A stretch of 64,000 nt of DNA, taken from contig NC_058339.1 of NCBI RefSeq assembly GCF_905475395.1, positions 88,050,520 through 88,114,519 on the forward strand, written 5' to 3'. The notes below the pieces were generated by a model. That model searched no databases. It saw only the letters and a program-made list of their open reading frames with translations, and had not been told where the DNA came from. A program made the translations under genes and the position numbers. Shown here piece after piece: positions 36,201 through 47,908 of this stretch (the first letter of the stretch is position 1; each line of letters starts with the position of its first letter). This DNA comes from Chrysoperla carnea. Lineage: Eukaryota > Arthropoda > Insecta > Neuroptera > Chrysopidae.

Positions 36201-39200
36201 ACTTGTTGTTGAAGACGATGTCCATAGATATTGTTCTTCTGTATAATTCCTCGAATCTCCTCCAACTTCTTCAATATATTTAAAATATTTTGTTTTCGTC
36301 GTACTTCCGCTACCAAAGTCTGGTAAAAATGACGTTGTATTATCTGACATTGTTGTGGAAGGTGTTGTCATCCAATTTACTAAAGGTTTTTGGGAGGATG
36401 TCACAGGAATACTTTTAAAATCAGGATATTTAAATTGTTCTCGATTGTTATAATTTGTAGTCGTGATTTTCGAAATGTATGGTGCTGATGTTTTTGTAAT
36501 TTGTAAGTCTATGGTCGATGTGGATACAGTTCCAGAATTTGATAGGAGTGATGTGGAATTAGAATATGGTATGTCCGAATAATTGACTTCCATTGAGGAA
36601 TTATTCGATGTGGGAAAAGATATCGAAGAAGTGGTTGGAAGCGATTTAGAATTTTTATTGCATGTAACCGGTGTATGTTCGTAATTAAAAATATGATTTT
36701 GAAATGATGGAATTTCTGGAATCAAAGTATTTGTATTAATTGTATCCAGAATATTTGCAGATCCTTTCAATTTAGGCTTTGGTTTGAAAGGATCTACTAA
36801 ATTTTTTTTCGGTTTTACGGTTGTGGTGTAAAAATTTGGGATATTATCGAAGGAAATTTGTGACTCAGTGTGTTGTTTAGTTTCGATATTTCCAATTTGT
36901 AACAGTGTAGGTGGGTCATGTTGACTCTCGGAATTCTCGTCATCAGCGTTTTCAGTTTTTCCACCCGTTAGCGTCGATACCAATGGAAACGCTAATAAAA
37001 ACGCGGCAGTTGGAGAAATTGATTCTGGATGTCGATTTTGAATGTTTAATGTCGAAAATAAATCATTAGAAAAATCTGAATGATTTTGTGTTGGAAGCGT
37101 AAGCGATAAATTTTCTTGGGGTTTCGATACTGTTGATACAGCAGAGTCCAAGATCGTTGAGGTTGATGTTTGAACCGTTACTGAAGTTGTTGGAATATCC
37201 AAAAATGATGTCACTGGTGAGGAAACGTTGTTTTCACCGGTGGTTTTCGAATTTTCGGTTTCTTTTACAACATCTTGTTGCGTCTTCTTTTCTTCGTTCG
37301 ATGATTCCGTTTTAGCACACAAAGAGTCAACACTATAATTACTAACAGGAACTTTTTTCTCTGGAATTTCTTCACTCTTAGTGTCCTTACGAGGTTCATC
37401 TTCAGTGCTGTTTTTTTCAATTAATTTAGGAACTTTCTCCGGCGGTTGATTTCCGGTTTCCTTCTCAACACAGTCACATTTCTTTGGAGACGTGATTGTA
37501 TTTTTACGCTTTATCGATTGTTTATCACTATTTTGGACAGTTATCGTAGATGTTTTACTATTTACGGCTTGTTTCTTTTGATTCTCTTTGCCAATCACTT
37601 TTCGTCCAAATTTCGATGTTAATGCAGGTATTGGAACTTTATTAACAGTTGTGGTTTTAGTGATTCCAGGCCGTTTAATAGCAATTCGTGGATATTGTTT
37701 TAAAATTGTCGTACTTTCATTTTTTCTGGTGTCGATAATATTTGTTTGAGGTGGTTTTCCGACTACAAGCAAAGTTTGATTTGTGGCAGGTGCTGTATTT
37801 GTCACTAATAATGTTGGCTGTTGAATAATTGTCGCAGGTGATGGGCCAGGTAATATTGGGAATACATTACCATTAGCTAGAATTAGTGTACCTGGACCTA
37901 AACTGGTTATAGAACGGGAATCTGTTGTGATTCCAGTTGCCATAATTGGTGTGGACAGTAGAGTGGAATTTGTAACGCCTGCTGCAAAATCGAATATATT
38001 ATCTTTAGTCATACTTTCCCCGAAAATTAACAGAGAACAAATGAGTGTAAACCTGATATTGGTACCGGGACACAAAGAATTATTGTGAAGCCGAAGAGAT
38101 TGCTAGATATGGCACAAGGCTGCCGAACACCTGAATGAGGATATCTCAAAAAAAGCTAATTTTAGATGTAGGGAGAAACGTACTTGAAGTACTACAAGAA
38201 AGATATGGTCTGGTTACAATCATATGAGTTCCGAAGACCTTATATAGTTTCAAAGGGAGCCAAAATTTTTGCAGAAGCTGTCACAGTGAGGAGGAGGAGA
38301 CGATGTTTCATTTTCTCTGTCACTGTCCAGCTCTTGCCATGAGAAGATGGACTTACTTGTGGCAGCTTTTCTTTGACGACCTGTCCGACTTGAAGTCCGT
38401 TGACTTCAAAGCACTACTGCTGTTCTTAAGCAGCTTCAAATGGTTCATGGAGTAGTGGTCGAGAATGAGCCAACCCTTTTTCAGTATTACAACGGGTCCT
38501 ATGGTCAAAGTGTATCCCACTCTAGGACAGTCACTCTGGCCTAACCTAACACCATTTTTTAATTTTTAGAAGAAATGGGGTGGTTTTTTTTTGAAGCTAT
38601 AACGTTATATTCCAGAAAATGTGATTCAGCGTGACGAAGGGTCCAAAAAGAAGAAACAAAATGAATTTTCCTTACCATTTTTACAAGTAATCGTTGGATT
38701 ATTGATAATAATCGATGAAGTTTGTGATTGTATCGAATTCGAATGGTACGGTACAATAGCCTTTGACGATGCCGTCGAATAGCTGGTCACATTCAACACT
38801 TGACTAGAGCTGTTCTGTGTTCCCACATTATTGTTGTAGTGTAAAACTTTTAAAGTTTTTGATTTTAAGGGTTTTTTAATTTTTTTATTTGTTTTAATTT
38901 TCTTATTTTCATTGTTTTTTGTTTTGGTCTTTTTTAATTTCACCTTTTTTGTATCTTTTGTCTTTTCATTTTCTTTCTCAGCTGTAAAAAAGGGAAAAAT
39001 TGCAATGTAAAAATTCGAAAATCGAGTTCATTTAACGATTGGCTAAGTAACTTCCAAGAAAAACGATATCGATGATGAACTTTTGATACGTTTGCTCGAA
39101 AATTACTTACTCACTCGTTAAATTCGTCCCTAAAAAAAGTTCGATTTACCATTATTTACTTGTTCAGCTAAAATATCAGCTTTTTCTTTAGTAATTTTAT

Positions 39201-41123
39201 TCGACCATAACTTTGGCTTACAGAATTGTTTATCTGCTTTTAATTCGGTTGGAATTCGTATTCCAGCATTTTGTAACAATGCAACTAATTGTTCGTTTCG
39301 ATTCAATAATTTTTGAATGCGTGTGTCCAACATTTGTAAATCACGTTCTAAAAATGAAGAATATAAAATGTTAATTTTTAGGACAACCATTTCAGAACGA
39401 CTGAAAATTTAAGACGCTGTTATTACGGCGACATACTAGTCCAAAAATTTGAAAAAATCGACTTTTTTGTGCATATTTTCAACGTTTAGACCCTTAAAAA
39501 TATACCTTTAAACGGATTTTTCAAAATTTGAATTATTAACCCCCGAACTACAAAAAAGGGGTTTTATAAGTTTGACCGCTATGTGTGTGTCTGTCTGTTT
39601 GTGTTTATAATTTAATTTATTGGAGAGTGTTCTAAGCTATGTTTCAAGTGCGAATTTGGGGTACCGTACCCAAAAAAACTAAAAAATTGGCGATGATCTT
39701 CAAAATCGGCTCAGTTTGGAAAATGCTTTAAGGTAAAATTTAATTTAATGATTCCGTACTCGAAAATTGGTCGGGGTTTTTTAAATTTTGTAAATTTTCT
39801 TTGTTTTCGGAGATACAGTGAATTTTATGACGAAACATCTAAGCCGGCCGAGTAGAAGGCATCAAATAATAAATGGTAGATGTTGCCGGACGATTTGAGG
39901 ACTCATTCATTCCAGGAACTCCAGTAGAAGAAGGTCGAATGCATGGATTTGGAATCGCTGATTAATCCAAAGTGAGTATTAAATATTATTATCCGACTTA
40001 CTCAGCCGGAATTGTATCTCAAATTTTAAACGCTTTTTTCTCAATACAACTTTTTTCAAGGTGGTTGATATGATATCTCAAGTTTAACCCGATCGATTCA
40101 TTTGGAAAGGGCTGGAATGTTGTCAACCAGGGTGCAAACTTTTTTTGATAGCCCCCACTTTACCAGTCTGTAATACGACATTGTATTTATTTTTTAACCC
40201 CCGAACCAAAACAGGGGTGTTTTACTGCTATGTGTGTCTGTCTGTGGTATGGAAGCGTCTGAACGGATGAACCGATTTGAATTTTTTTTTGTTTCGTTTG
40301 AAAGGTAATTTAATAGGGAGTGCTCTTAGCTCTGTTTCAAGTGCGTGTTTAGGGTTCCATTTTTTTTAATTGAAGTTGTTTCAAGGAGAGTTAAGACAAT
40401 GCCGCCAACTTAGCCAAATCTTTGTTAATATAAAAGCTTTAGCTAATCATTAAACTATGATTAAGCTTTTGTATAAGACCGTATCAAAAATTAAATTGTA
40501 TTGACATAGATCTTTCTAGGAAAACTTTCATCAATGGGAACTTATCATTTAAAGGGCTAGAAACATTTTTAATTTCCACACTATCAAAGTTTTATACATT
40601 TGTTTACGTTATTTCAGAATCAATCGATTTTATTTCAGAAAATGTAAATAATTTTTCAAATTTGTAAGTTTTATCTCGGATAGCAGAAATAAAACTAATA
40701 GATCTAATGTACAAATGATACTTTCCGAAATAAAGCTGTTAAATCTGATATTTTCTGGTCTTTCTAACCGTTCTGAAATGATTACGCCTAGCTTTAAACT
40801 TAAAGTTATTGAACAGAAACTTACTTAAATCATCGTGTAAACTTTGATCTCCATTAATTACTTTTTGCTTGAGTGTTTGTAACTCTTTGATATAACTTGT
40901 AGCTCCTTTCAAAATATCAGATTTACTGAGAGGTACTGATGGATCATATGAAGGTAAAACTTTGCTTAGACCATTAAATTGTGTTTTAAGCCGATTACGA
41001 CGTTCTCGTTCCCATTGACGGCATTTTCTACAACATTTTTACAAATACATTTTGGTTGGTTTCGAAAATTTTTTGATAGGTTAAATTAAATTTGTATATT
41101 AACTTAGGCTCTCTTTTTGGCAT
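33204..41123 (-). CDS. USF3-like bHLH-leucine-zipper protein, about 1729 aa, 6 exons
   Basis: Probable E-box-binding transcription factor. Exons are 41123-41104, 41027-40825, 39347-39150, 38981-38676, 37981-33642 and 33326-33204; phases 2, 1, 1, 1 and 0 all match. The 20-nt first exon (MPKREP) joins through a weak GTTAAT donor over a 76-bp intron, so the start is less sure. The basic region KCRQWERERRNRL, helices (FNGLSKVLPSYDP, KSDILKGATSYIKEL) and a zipper (MLDTRIQKLLNRNEQLVALL) follow. A Lys-rich segment precedes the 4.3 kb exon, which is Ser/Thr/Asn-rich. That exon holds the tandem 48-residue units at about 34430-35860 and ends near STYSAEALI and NFNLSTIFPEINK. From memory, layout and the C-terminal motifs fit USF3 (KIAA2018), and no database comparison was possible. 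A LINE fragment lies just upstream of the big exon. Confidence 0.75.
34430..35860 (-). repeat. intragenic tandem repeat coding about ten 48-residue units
   Basis: Within exon 5 of the USF3-like gene. Each unit runs roughly YNCxxxxKESTFVSHVSDT then SFETQNWIKQSTDSSNHKNP then PKSEQKTIER. I count ten near-full units and an eleventh partial one (ETQNWMKNTTDSNKHVYK). The units closest to the C-terminal side (three in a row with NCGNNKE and ETQNWVKQST) are the most alike, so expansion there is the most recent. Invariant positions are the QNW(I/M/L/V)K core and the KSE/KNEQK basic stretch. All units keep the reading frame, and lengths vary by a few residues. Confidence 0.9.
38017..38546 (+). mobile_element. 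LINE 3' fragment (RNase H and C-terminal zinc knuckle)
   Basis: Antisense in intron 5 of the USF3-like gene. It reads on the plus strand as NREQMSVNLILVPGH, the WVPGH-type end of a LINE-encoded RNase H, then in a shifted frame CEAEEIARYGTRLP. Near 38277 follows CRSCHSEEETMFHFLCHCPA, the C-terminal Cys-His motif of insect LINEs of the I/LOA/R1 kind, closing at a TAG at 38453. The 3' end reads GGCCTAACCTAACAC. It is 5'-truncated, with at least one frameshift and one early stop, so it is dead. Its left edge is about 35 bp from the splice acceptor of exon 5. Confidence 0.85.
39530..39690 (+). repeat. dispersed repeat family E, copy 1
   Basis: AACCCCCGAACTACAAAAAA, GGGGTTTTATAAGTTTGACC, GCTATGTGTGTGTCTGTCTG, then GAGAGTGTTCTAAGCTATGT and TTCAAGTGCG. 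It lies in intron 2 of the USF3-like gene. The matching copy is at 40195-40360. I recall very similar repeats from other insect orders; that is memory, not a search. Confidence 0.7.
40195..40360 (+). repeat. dispersed repeat family E, copy 2
   Basis: AACCCCCGAACCAAAACAGG, GCTATGTGTGTCTGTCTGTG, GATGAACCGATTTGAATTTT, GTTTGAAAGGTAATTTAATA, GAGTGCTCTTAGCTCTGTTT and TTCAAGTGCG. It has the same block order and orientation as copy 1, about 660 bp away in the same intron. Confidence 0.7.
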
Positions 41124-43070
41124 TATAATTTAAATTCATCATATTTTTATGTGCTTTTACGTTTTTATTTTCGAATATCAAACATTAAATTTAATGAAAA
41201 ATTGTCGAAATGTTTTACTGAAATTTGACATAATAATTAACTTTTTTGTTTTGGTGCAAGTTCTGACATCTATTAGCTGAACTTCGGAAGGCGGCCGCTT
41301 GACTAGGTTAGTTAGTGTTCCATCAAAAATGGTTGGAATTTTGAAATTTCGATTGAATTTAATTTTGTTTGTTATGTAACAAGATTGTCAATTGAATTCG
41401 TACTTTTAAGTAAGTTTGAAAATCAAGTTTACATTTATAGATTAAGAAATAATTTAAATAAAAGGATCTAGTTCATCTTTTTTAGAGCCAAAAAATTAAA
41501 CTTATTAAATTTTTGTTGTGTTGTGCTGAAACTCAATGTTGTACAGGGAGGTCCGTCATATTTGGGCAGAGGTACCATAGATAAAATACAGTAGTAGAGG
41601 ACAGAGGTACTTATTTGAATTTCAACATTACAAAATAAATATATAATTTTGACGTGATTTTTTTTCTGTCGTTGGTACTGTAATATTGTTTTAATTGGTT
41701 TTTTAATTTGAGAAAATTAATGCCACAAATTTAATATTTTGTCTCCAGAATTTAAAAAAAATTCAAAATTCTGAATTTGTTATTGAAATATGGTGAGTAA
41801 CCTGATGGTCTAAATTGAAACTACAGAAAACGGGTCCACTTCAGCTGTAGTAATTAGTACAAATTATTATCGCTAGTTGGCAGGATTTATCTGATTTGAA
41901 TTTGAATATTTAGATTGGCCTTTAAAAATGATAAGTATAAGTATTGCAAAGTATTTCAGTATTGAAAACGAGTTCATTTCCTGTTTTAATTAGTACGAAT
42001 TATTATCGTCAGTTGGCAGGGTTGCAACTCCCAGTTATCAATAATCTTCTAATACATAAAGCTCAAAAATTTAAAAGAAAAAAAAATGACTTAAATAAAA
42101 GTGACATATTATTTAGTATGTTAAACTAATCTTAAAAAAAAATATGGTTTTCCAATGAAATTCACCTTTATTTGACTTTAAAATGATTCGCTCAGAAAAA
42201 AAACTTAATGTCGGAAATGAGTATCTCTCGCCAAATGACAGAACTTTTGTACGAAACATTCCGAAAATAAATGTACTCCACAGAAAAAAAATCAGACTCA
42301 ATTATGATGGAATACCCCATATGTCATATTTCTAATGTAAATCTGTATTAACGACAACACATTGTGCTATGGGCTGTTTTTGTACGCAATGGGTATTTTT
42401 GTTCTTTGATCCTAACACTCACTTATAAATAAATAACACAGAGACGGACTTAAGGACAGTGCGTTGAAATTTTACAATATACAATTTTTTTAACGGAATT
42501 TATTTAACTAATAAAAATAATAATCGCCTTTTGATTCTGTCTGTCTTCGCGCGGATGCAAATTTTTTTAAATTATTTATTTTTTTAATTAATTTACGATA
42601 ATTTATGAAAGTAGAAATTTTTACTTTTTGATCTATAGAAGTTGGAGCAACTATTATCGAAAATATGTATGTGTTACATTCAATATTTTTATTTACAATA
42701 ATTCCTATTTTAAATGATTAATTAAATGAAAACCCTTTGTCAGGAAAGCCTTTTGTATTTTATACGTATGAGTTAACATAATTAACATATCAAAAATTCA
42801 GACTTATTATCTATACATTGCTTGAATGTCCAATCAACCTTAAGATTTCTATTTTAATTAAATGAATTTATTGTTTCACGTGTGTAAATAAAATACAAAC
42901 TTATTAATGCTTATAATTATATTAAAAATTCATTTTATATAATTGGAGAAAATTTTGTTGTTTGCTTATTTTTATTCCTGAAATGAAATACAAACATTTC
43001 CAAAGACTTGTGTTGATGTTGTCTGAATTCCTTAAATCCATTTCCGCCCATGTTCGTTCGTTCATCGGCC
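41124..43070. other. intergenic region upstream of the USF3-like gene
   Basis: AT-rich, with no coding exon recognised on either strand. A GCGGCCGC-containing patch at about 41285-41325 (AGGCGGCCGCTTGACTAGGT) resembles CGCCTTTGACTAGGTTAAGT at 61263. The promoter of the USF3-like gene is expected here but no motif is clear. Confidence 0.5.
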
Positions 43071-44223
43071 CTATTTAGTAGCAGGAGGCGCAATTGGCGG
43101 CTCTGGTGCCTTTTTCCATTCTAGTTGTGAGGCATAATGATAACCTAAAATTTAATTTTTGTTTTGTTTATTTCTTTCTCCATTCTAGTCTGGTGCAACA
43201 AAAATTACCTAAAATATTAAATTTTCTTATTTTTATTTTAGATTATTTATGTTGTGGAAAATTCATTTTTTTTTTAAATCAACGTTTTTGGAATTTTTAA
43301 ATTTTGGTTGATATGGTTGCGTTCAGCCGAAATAGGCTTTACTGAGTTTAAGGATGGTACAGGTTTTTAAGATGAGCAGTAGTTCTTCTTATCTTAGTAG
43401 CTCATCTTAAAAAAAGATTATCAAATATGGGGTGCCGGTACTAACATTTATTTTTTAACTAGTGTTCAATAAATTAACTGAGGATGTACTAGCCCTTGTA
43501 ATGTAAGAAATAAGCCAAAGGGTTGCCATCTAAAAATTACGGGATCTCGGGAGATCAAAAGAAAATCGGGAAATAATCTAATTATAGTGACGAATCATAA
43601 TACTGTGTGATTTTTCAAAATTTGTCAAATTTTTCAGTTATTTAACTTTAAATACTCCGAATTTCAATCGCCAATAACTCGGAAAGTATTGACTTTTCGA
43701 AATATACTTGAATGACACATTTTGCTTAAATTTAATCGCTATATCGCCATTTTCAACATTTTTCATACTTTAGAAGGTTGGGTGATTACCACCCCCTGGG
43801 CAAAAGCATCACAAGGCACCAATCAACTTTTGATCTAGAGGGTGAACAAAGCTTAATACCAAATTTTCAGGTCAATCGAAGCTATAGAATTTAGAGGTTT
43901 AAGCCTCGTTTACTGGACATATTATTGAGGTCTGGCGATTTATGTTGATTTATATTAAGACACAAATGGAATAATTGATTTCACTTACATATTTTAATTC
44001 CTATAACTGCAAGGAAAAACACTATAAATGGATCTTTGAGATATCGTTCCACTATTTGACAAAGTGTACGATTACCGCCCCGTTCATTCGCTGGACACGC
44101 TCTTCGTCGTCGATTCGGTGGCGGGCAATAGTTTGACCTTGTGTTTCTTGCTGGTTCACAACAACTAAGGTTCTCATCCTGATCGCAGCCATCCGGGGGT
44201 TGACAAGATTCAGTTGACGGCAT
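43071..44223 (-). CDS. unrecognised small Cys-rich single-pass membrane protein, 102 aa
   Basis: I do not recognise the family. Two exons, 44223-43989 and 43144-43071, join GTAAGT to TTTTAG in phase 1. The N-terminal 45 residues are rich in Cys and Pro (MPSTESCQPPDGCDQDENLS, then CCEP, NYCPPPNRRRRACP), with a strongly basic RRRR stretch. A helical segment (LCQIVERYLKDP) leads into one membrane span (FIVFFLAVIGIKICYHYA), and a short Pro-rich tail ends in ATK. The in-phase join of two open segments with good splice sites is the main support. Topology is probably N-in with the basic run cytosolic. No neighbour suggests a function. Confidence 0.7.
43363..43412. other. short hairpin with 14-bp perfect stem
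   Basis: TTTTTAAGATGAGC and GCTCATCTTAAAAA flank a 22-bp spacer in the intron of the small membrane protein gene. The stem is short for a microRNA precursor, and no function is assigned. Confidence 0.5.
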
Positions 44224-45569
44224 TTAAAAATAGATATGATTAAAAATTATTTACGCAAAAAAAAATTGTTCTATTCCATTTATTTTGAAATATGAAAGTT
44301 TTTCTTATCAGGAATAAAATAGGTGAAAAACTTTTCACCTATTAATGGCTAAAAAAAAAATTTGTTAAAAAATTTTAATATTTTAATAATTTTTTTTTTT
44401 TATTATTTACATTATTTTATATGATTGAAATAGATGCCAGAATTTACTAAAAATTTTAATTGAATGTGATCAAAATATAAAATCAAAATATATTTTGCTC
44501 ACATTATTTTGTGGTAATGTTTAAAATATGACATTTTAAAAAACTTGCAGGTCTTACTTTGATCAACTTCGATTTTACAAAATATATTATATTTGTTTCG
44601 TATACAAGTTGCCTTTTTAAGTTGACAAGCTTGAAACTCGAAAATTAGTTTTATCGATAAAAATGCTTGAAACAAAAAATGTTGGGTGTTTAGGCGCATA
44701 TCTTACGCAGGCATTTAAATTGAGTTTTCAAGCTCAATGTTAAGCTGACCCTACTCCATAACTAGTAATCGATAGGTGATTTGAATTAGAAAGTTGTTAT
44801 TGATTAAAAACATTTTTCCGCAAACCGTACAGTTTAGGCAAAAAAAGACTGACAAGTTTTATCCAAAATTCTTTCGGGTTCAAAAGTTTTTGTTTTTACT
44901 TTTTACCCACCTCCGAAGCCAATGGTTATTACCCAGAAATATTGGGTGTATCAGAATAAGTGGTCAATAACTTGAGGGATAACAAGCTACATCAAGCATT
45001 TTCAAAGTCAAAACTTTGCCGAATTCGTTTGATTTCCGAAAAATAGTTATTATTTTTTCTATTTCAGTTTTTGCTTTATCTCTGCCGAATTTGACACGAT
45101 ATTAAAAGTTTCTAACGCTAGTGTAACCTATCTTCTAGATTATTGACAATTTATTCTGGTACATTAGAGATAGATTTAAGGAGCCTTTTACCTCCCGTTT
45201 GGCTCAGAGCAGAGCGGAAAGTTTTTCAGTGTTGATTATATAAAGAATGAAAATTTCCGATAGAACTGGGCCCCCGAGAATTGCTTGTATAAAATATCGA
45301 AAAATTCGTTATTCCATTTTACATGGCCATTCACAATTTGTTTCCGTGATTCTTTATAATATCAGGACCTCATTTCAATTCTTATTATTTTTTTAACAGA
45401 TTTTTGAGGAGTTAATTTTACTTATGCTTGTCTATTTAAGTATGTATTATTTATTTTTCAACGGGTAATATTTCTCGTTTAAAATAATTGTTGACATTTT
45501 CAAATATTTAATCTATAAATTTTTTTTCCCGATTATCAAAATATTTTTTAGACAAAAATATTCTTAAAT
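44224..45569. other. divergent intergenic region
   Basis: Separates the start of the 102-aa protein gene (minus) from the start of GNAT 2 (plus), so both promoters should be here. It is AT-rich with no coding exon and no clear motif seen. Confidence 0.6.
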
Positions 45570-47845
45570 ATGTCTGGCGAATTGTGGCATCGTGATCCAA
45601 AAATATTGTATCCAACAGTTTGGCGAGAATTCGAACGACAATCGAAAATAAATAAAGATGTTATACATAAATTTCAAATTCGAGATGCCACTACAGATGA
45701 TATTCCACAAATTTTACAACATATGCGTGAAAATTTTCTAGTCGATGAACCTTTGTGTAAAATCCTTAGTAAGTGTACATATCCTTTGCGAGAATGAGAC
45801 ATTCCAATTTTAAAGTTTTCTAACGTGCTGCCAAATGACTCCAGATTTTTTTAGGACCCCCCTAGTGGAAAAATATTTGAAGAAAGAATAAGTCTTAGAA
45901 AACTCTGAAAAACTCTTAGAAACTCTGAAAAAGTTTTAGGAACTCTGAATACCTCTGAATTTCTCAACCTTTTTGGACTGTTTATTTCAGAGTTATACAG
46001 ACTAGTCCAACAACGTTGAGAAATTCAGATTTCCTAAGATTTTTCAGAGTTTCTAAGACTTTTTCAGAATTTTCTAAGACAGACTTATTCTTTCTTCAAA
46101 TCTTTTTTCCACCATTGCCGATCAAAGAAAACTTTTGGAATGAAGTATTTGATCCATAAATCTGGTATATTTTGTAACATAGTTTCGAATAAATACAATG
46201 TTTGTCTAAGCGATATCGCAAACTTTTTCCCGATACATTTCTGCCTTAGATTTTGGATAATATATCAGTAACTACTCATAAATTTGTGCATATAAACCCG
46301 ATTTTTAAAATTTTTGTGCTAAAATTATCGTATAGAAATTTATCGAAATTAGAAACAAATTTTGCTTCGATTTCTGGAGTTATTTATTTGCGTTTTGAAA
46401 ACCTTAAACTTTTAACATAAATAAAGTTATCTGGAATGAATTAACGCAATAATTTTTTTAGATGCTACCAAAAATGCAGAAATTTTAGAAGCATTTGATA
46501 GTTTTTGGATATCGAAAATTAAAGAAAAAACTGCTTTAGTTTGTACATTAGATTGCAATCCAAAATTAGTTGTTGGAGTGAATATTACTTTTGTATCGAC
46601 TGTAAATTCAACAGTTCCCAGAGTAAGTATATACATAACTTTTTTTTTTTTAATTAAATTCGCTGTTCATTTATATGATTTTTATACCAAAATGTAGTTT
46701 TTTTTTTTTCTAATCTAGTTTGAATGCGAAGTTTTACAACATTTTACCGATGTTTTCTCCTACATGGATAAAACTGCAAATATATTTGAAATATTCCAAA
46801 CTGATAAAATTTTAATTGCTGCTGGATTATCAGTAGATAAAAATTTTCGTGGATATGGCATTGGTGTAGAAATTTTACTGGCTAGGTAAGTCAAAGAATT
46901 TATTCTTAAGGCCTGTACGATCACGGTAGGAACTAAAAAATCATGGTCAAATATATGGACTTTCATAAAGTTACGTGTTTATCTTTTTTAACTTTCATTT
47001 GAAAAATGTAAATGTGTTTTCCAATTAAGATGACTTCTGAAATTTTGGACATTTTAATTAACTAATTTTTGAAGTAATCAAAAATTAATATTCAGTATTC
47101 GCGACTACAAGAAACTATAGGCAATCCTTTAATAGAGATAAGTTGCATGATTTCATTTTTTAAAACTTTACTAAAAATTACTAAGAAAAATTAAAAAAAA
47201 TTTCATTTAAATTGATTTTTGATGTAATAATAAAATTGAAAATAATTTTTCTAAACTATAAATTCAACACCAATGACGTCAACACATCGCTTTAATAACG
47301 CCATCTCCCGAACAAATGATAAAATAAAATACAGAATGATAAATGATTTATTTCTCAACTTGCTTTCACTGTATCAAAGAATACAGAATACATATCAGTA
47401 TTCTTTGATATTGCTTACACCTTCCTCCTCATTTCATATTTAAACCAGTAGAGATCAGCCCAGTATTTTGGAGTCATGAATTATTTGCCACCATTAAATT
47501 GAAGACATAATGTACCCAATGCAGTACATAAACAAACAATTCTGTATTGTGGTAATTAATGTTTTGTTCAATAGAAGTCAGGAGTAAAAGCCTACTATAG
47601 TTCTATTACTCTATTTATTTTTTGTATTTTTTTGCAGAAAAGCTTTATGTAAAGCTTTAAATATTTGTGTAACAACTACAGTATTTACAAGTGTAGCTGG
47701 ACAAATTGTGGCAAAACGCGCTGGTTTTGATCTTTTATTTGAAAAACAATTATCTGAAATTCGACAATGTATTCCAGGGCTTGATTTACCAAATGATATT
47801 AGTCATTCAATTGTTATACAATTAATGTTTTTAAAAATTTTGTAA
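45570..47845 (+). CDS. GNAT acetyltransferase 2, paralogue of GNAT 1
   Basis: Predicted acetyl-CoA-dependent amine acetyltransferase of the insect arylalkylamine N-acetyltransferase type. Exons are 45570-45768, 46462-46622, 46719-46885 and 47638-47845, GT-AG, phases 1, 0 and 2, for 244 aa. Exons 3 and 4 are exactly 167 and 208 nt in both GNAT genes, and exon 1 plus exon 2 add to 360 nt in both. The N-terminus LWHRDPKILYPTVWREFE parallels KWKRDPKVPYPSVWREYQ of GNAT 1. The acetyl-CoA loop is RGYGIG at 164-169, and the last exon carries TSVAGQIVAKRAGF where GNAT 1 has TSGGSQAAARKAGF. The central regions are much less alike, so substrate may differ. Intron 1 holds a fold-back element. Confidence 0.88.
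45860..46117. mobile_element. fold-back element family C, longest copy
   Basis: The left arm is CCTAGTGGAAAAATATTTGA then AGAAAGAATAAGTCTTAGAA. The right end, reverse complemented, is AATGGTGGAAAAAAGATTTG then AAGAAAGAATAAGTCT. The arms are built of repeated CTCTGAAAAA and TTTCTAAGACTTTTTCAGA units. It lies in GNAT 2 intron 1. Confidence 0.85.
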
Positions 47846-47908
47846 TGTATTTTTACAAGTGAATTAAAGTATTGTTTTCAAAATTTAAATTTTTATTCAT
47901 TATTACCG

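Noticed and set aside
34145-36283. Many medium open frames on both strands
   Set aside because: They are other-frame shadows of the repetitive USF3-like exon and follow its repeat period.
37982-38075. N-terminal extension of the large minus-strand frame starting MCPGTNIRF
   Set aside because: The DNA is antisense to a LINE RNase H, and a strong in-phase acceptor lies at 37982-37989; it is not host coding sequence.
43363-43412. microRNA precursor
   Set aside because: The perfect stem is only 14 bp, with no extended arms.
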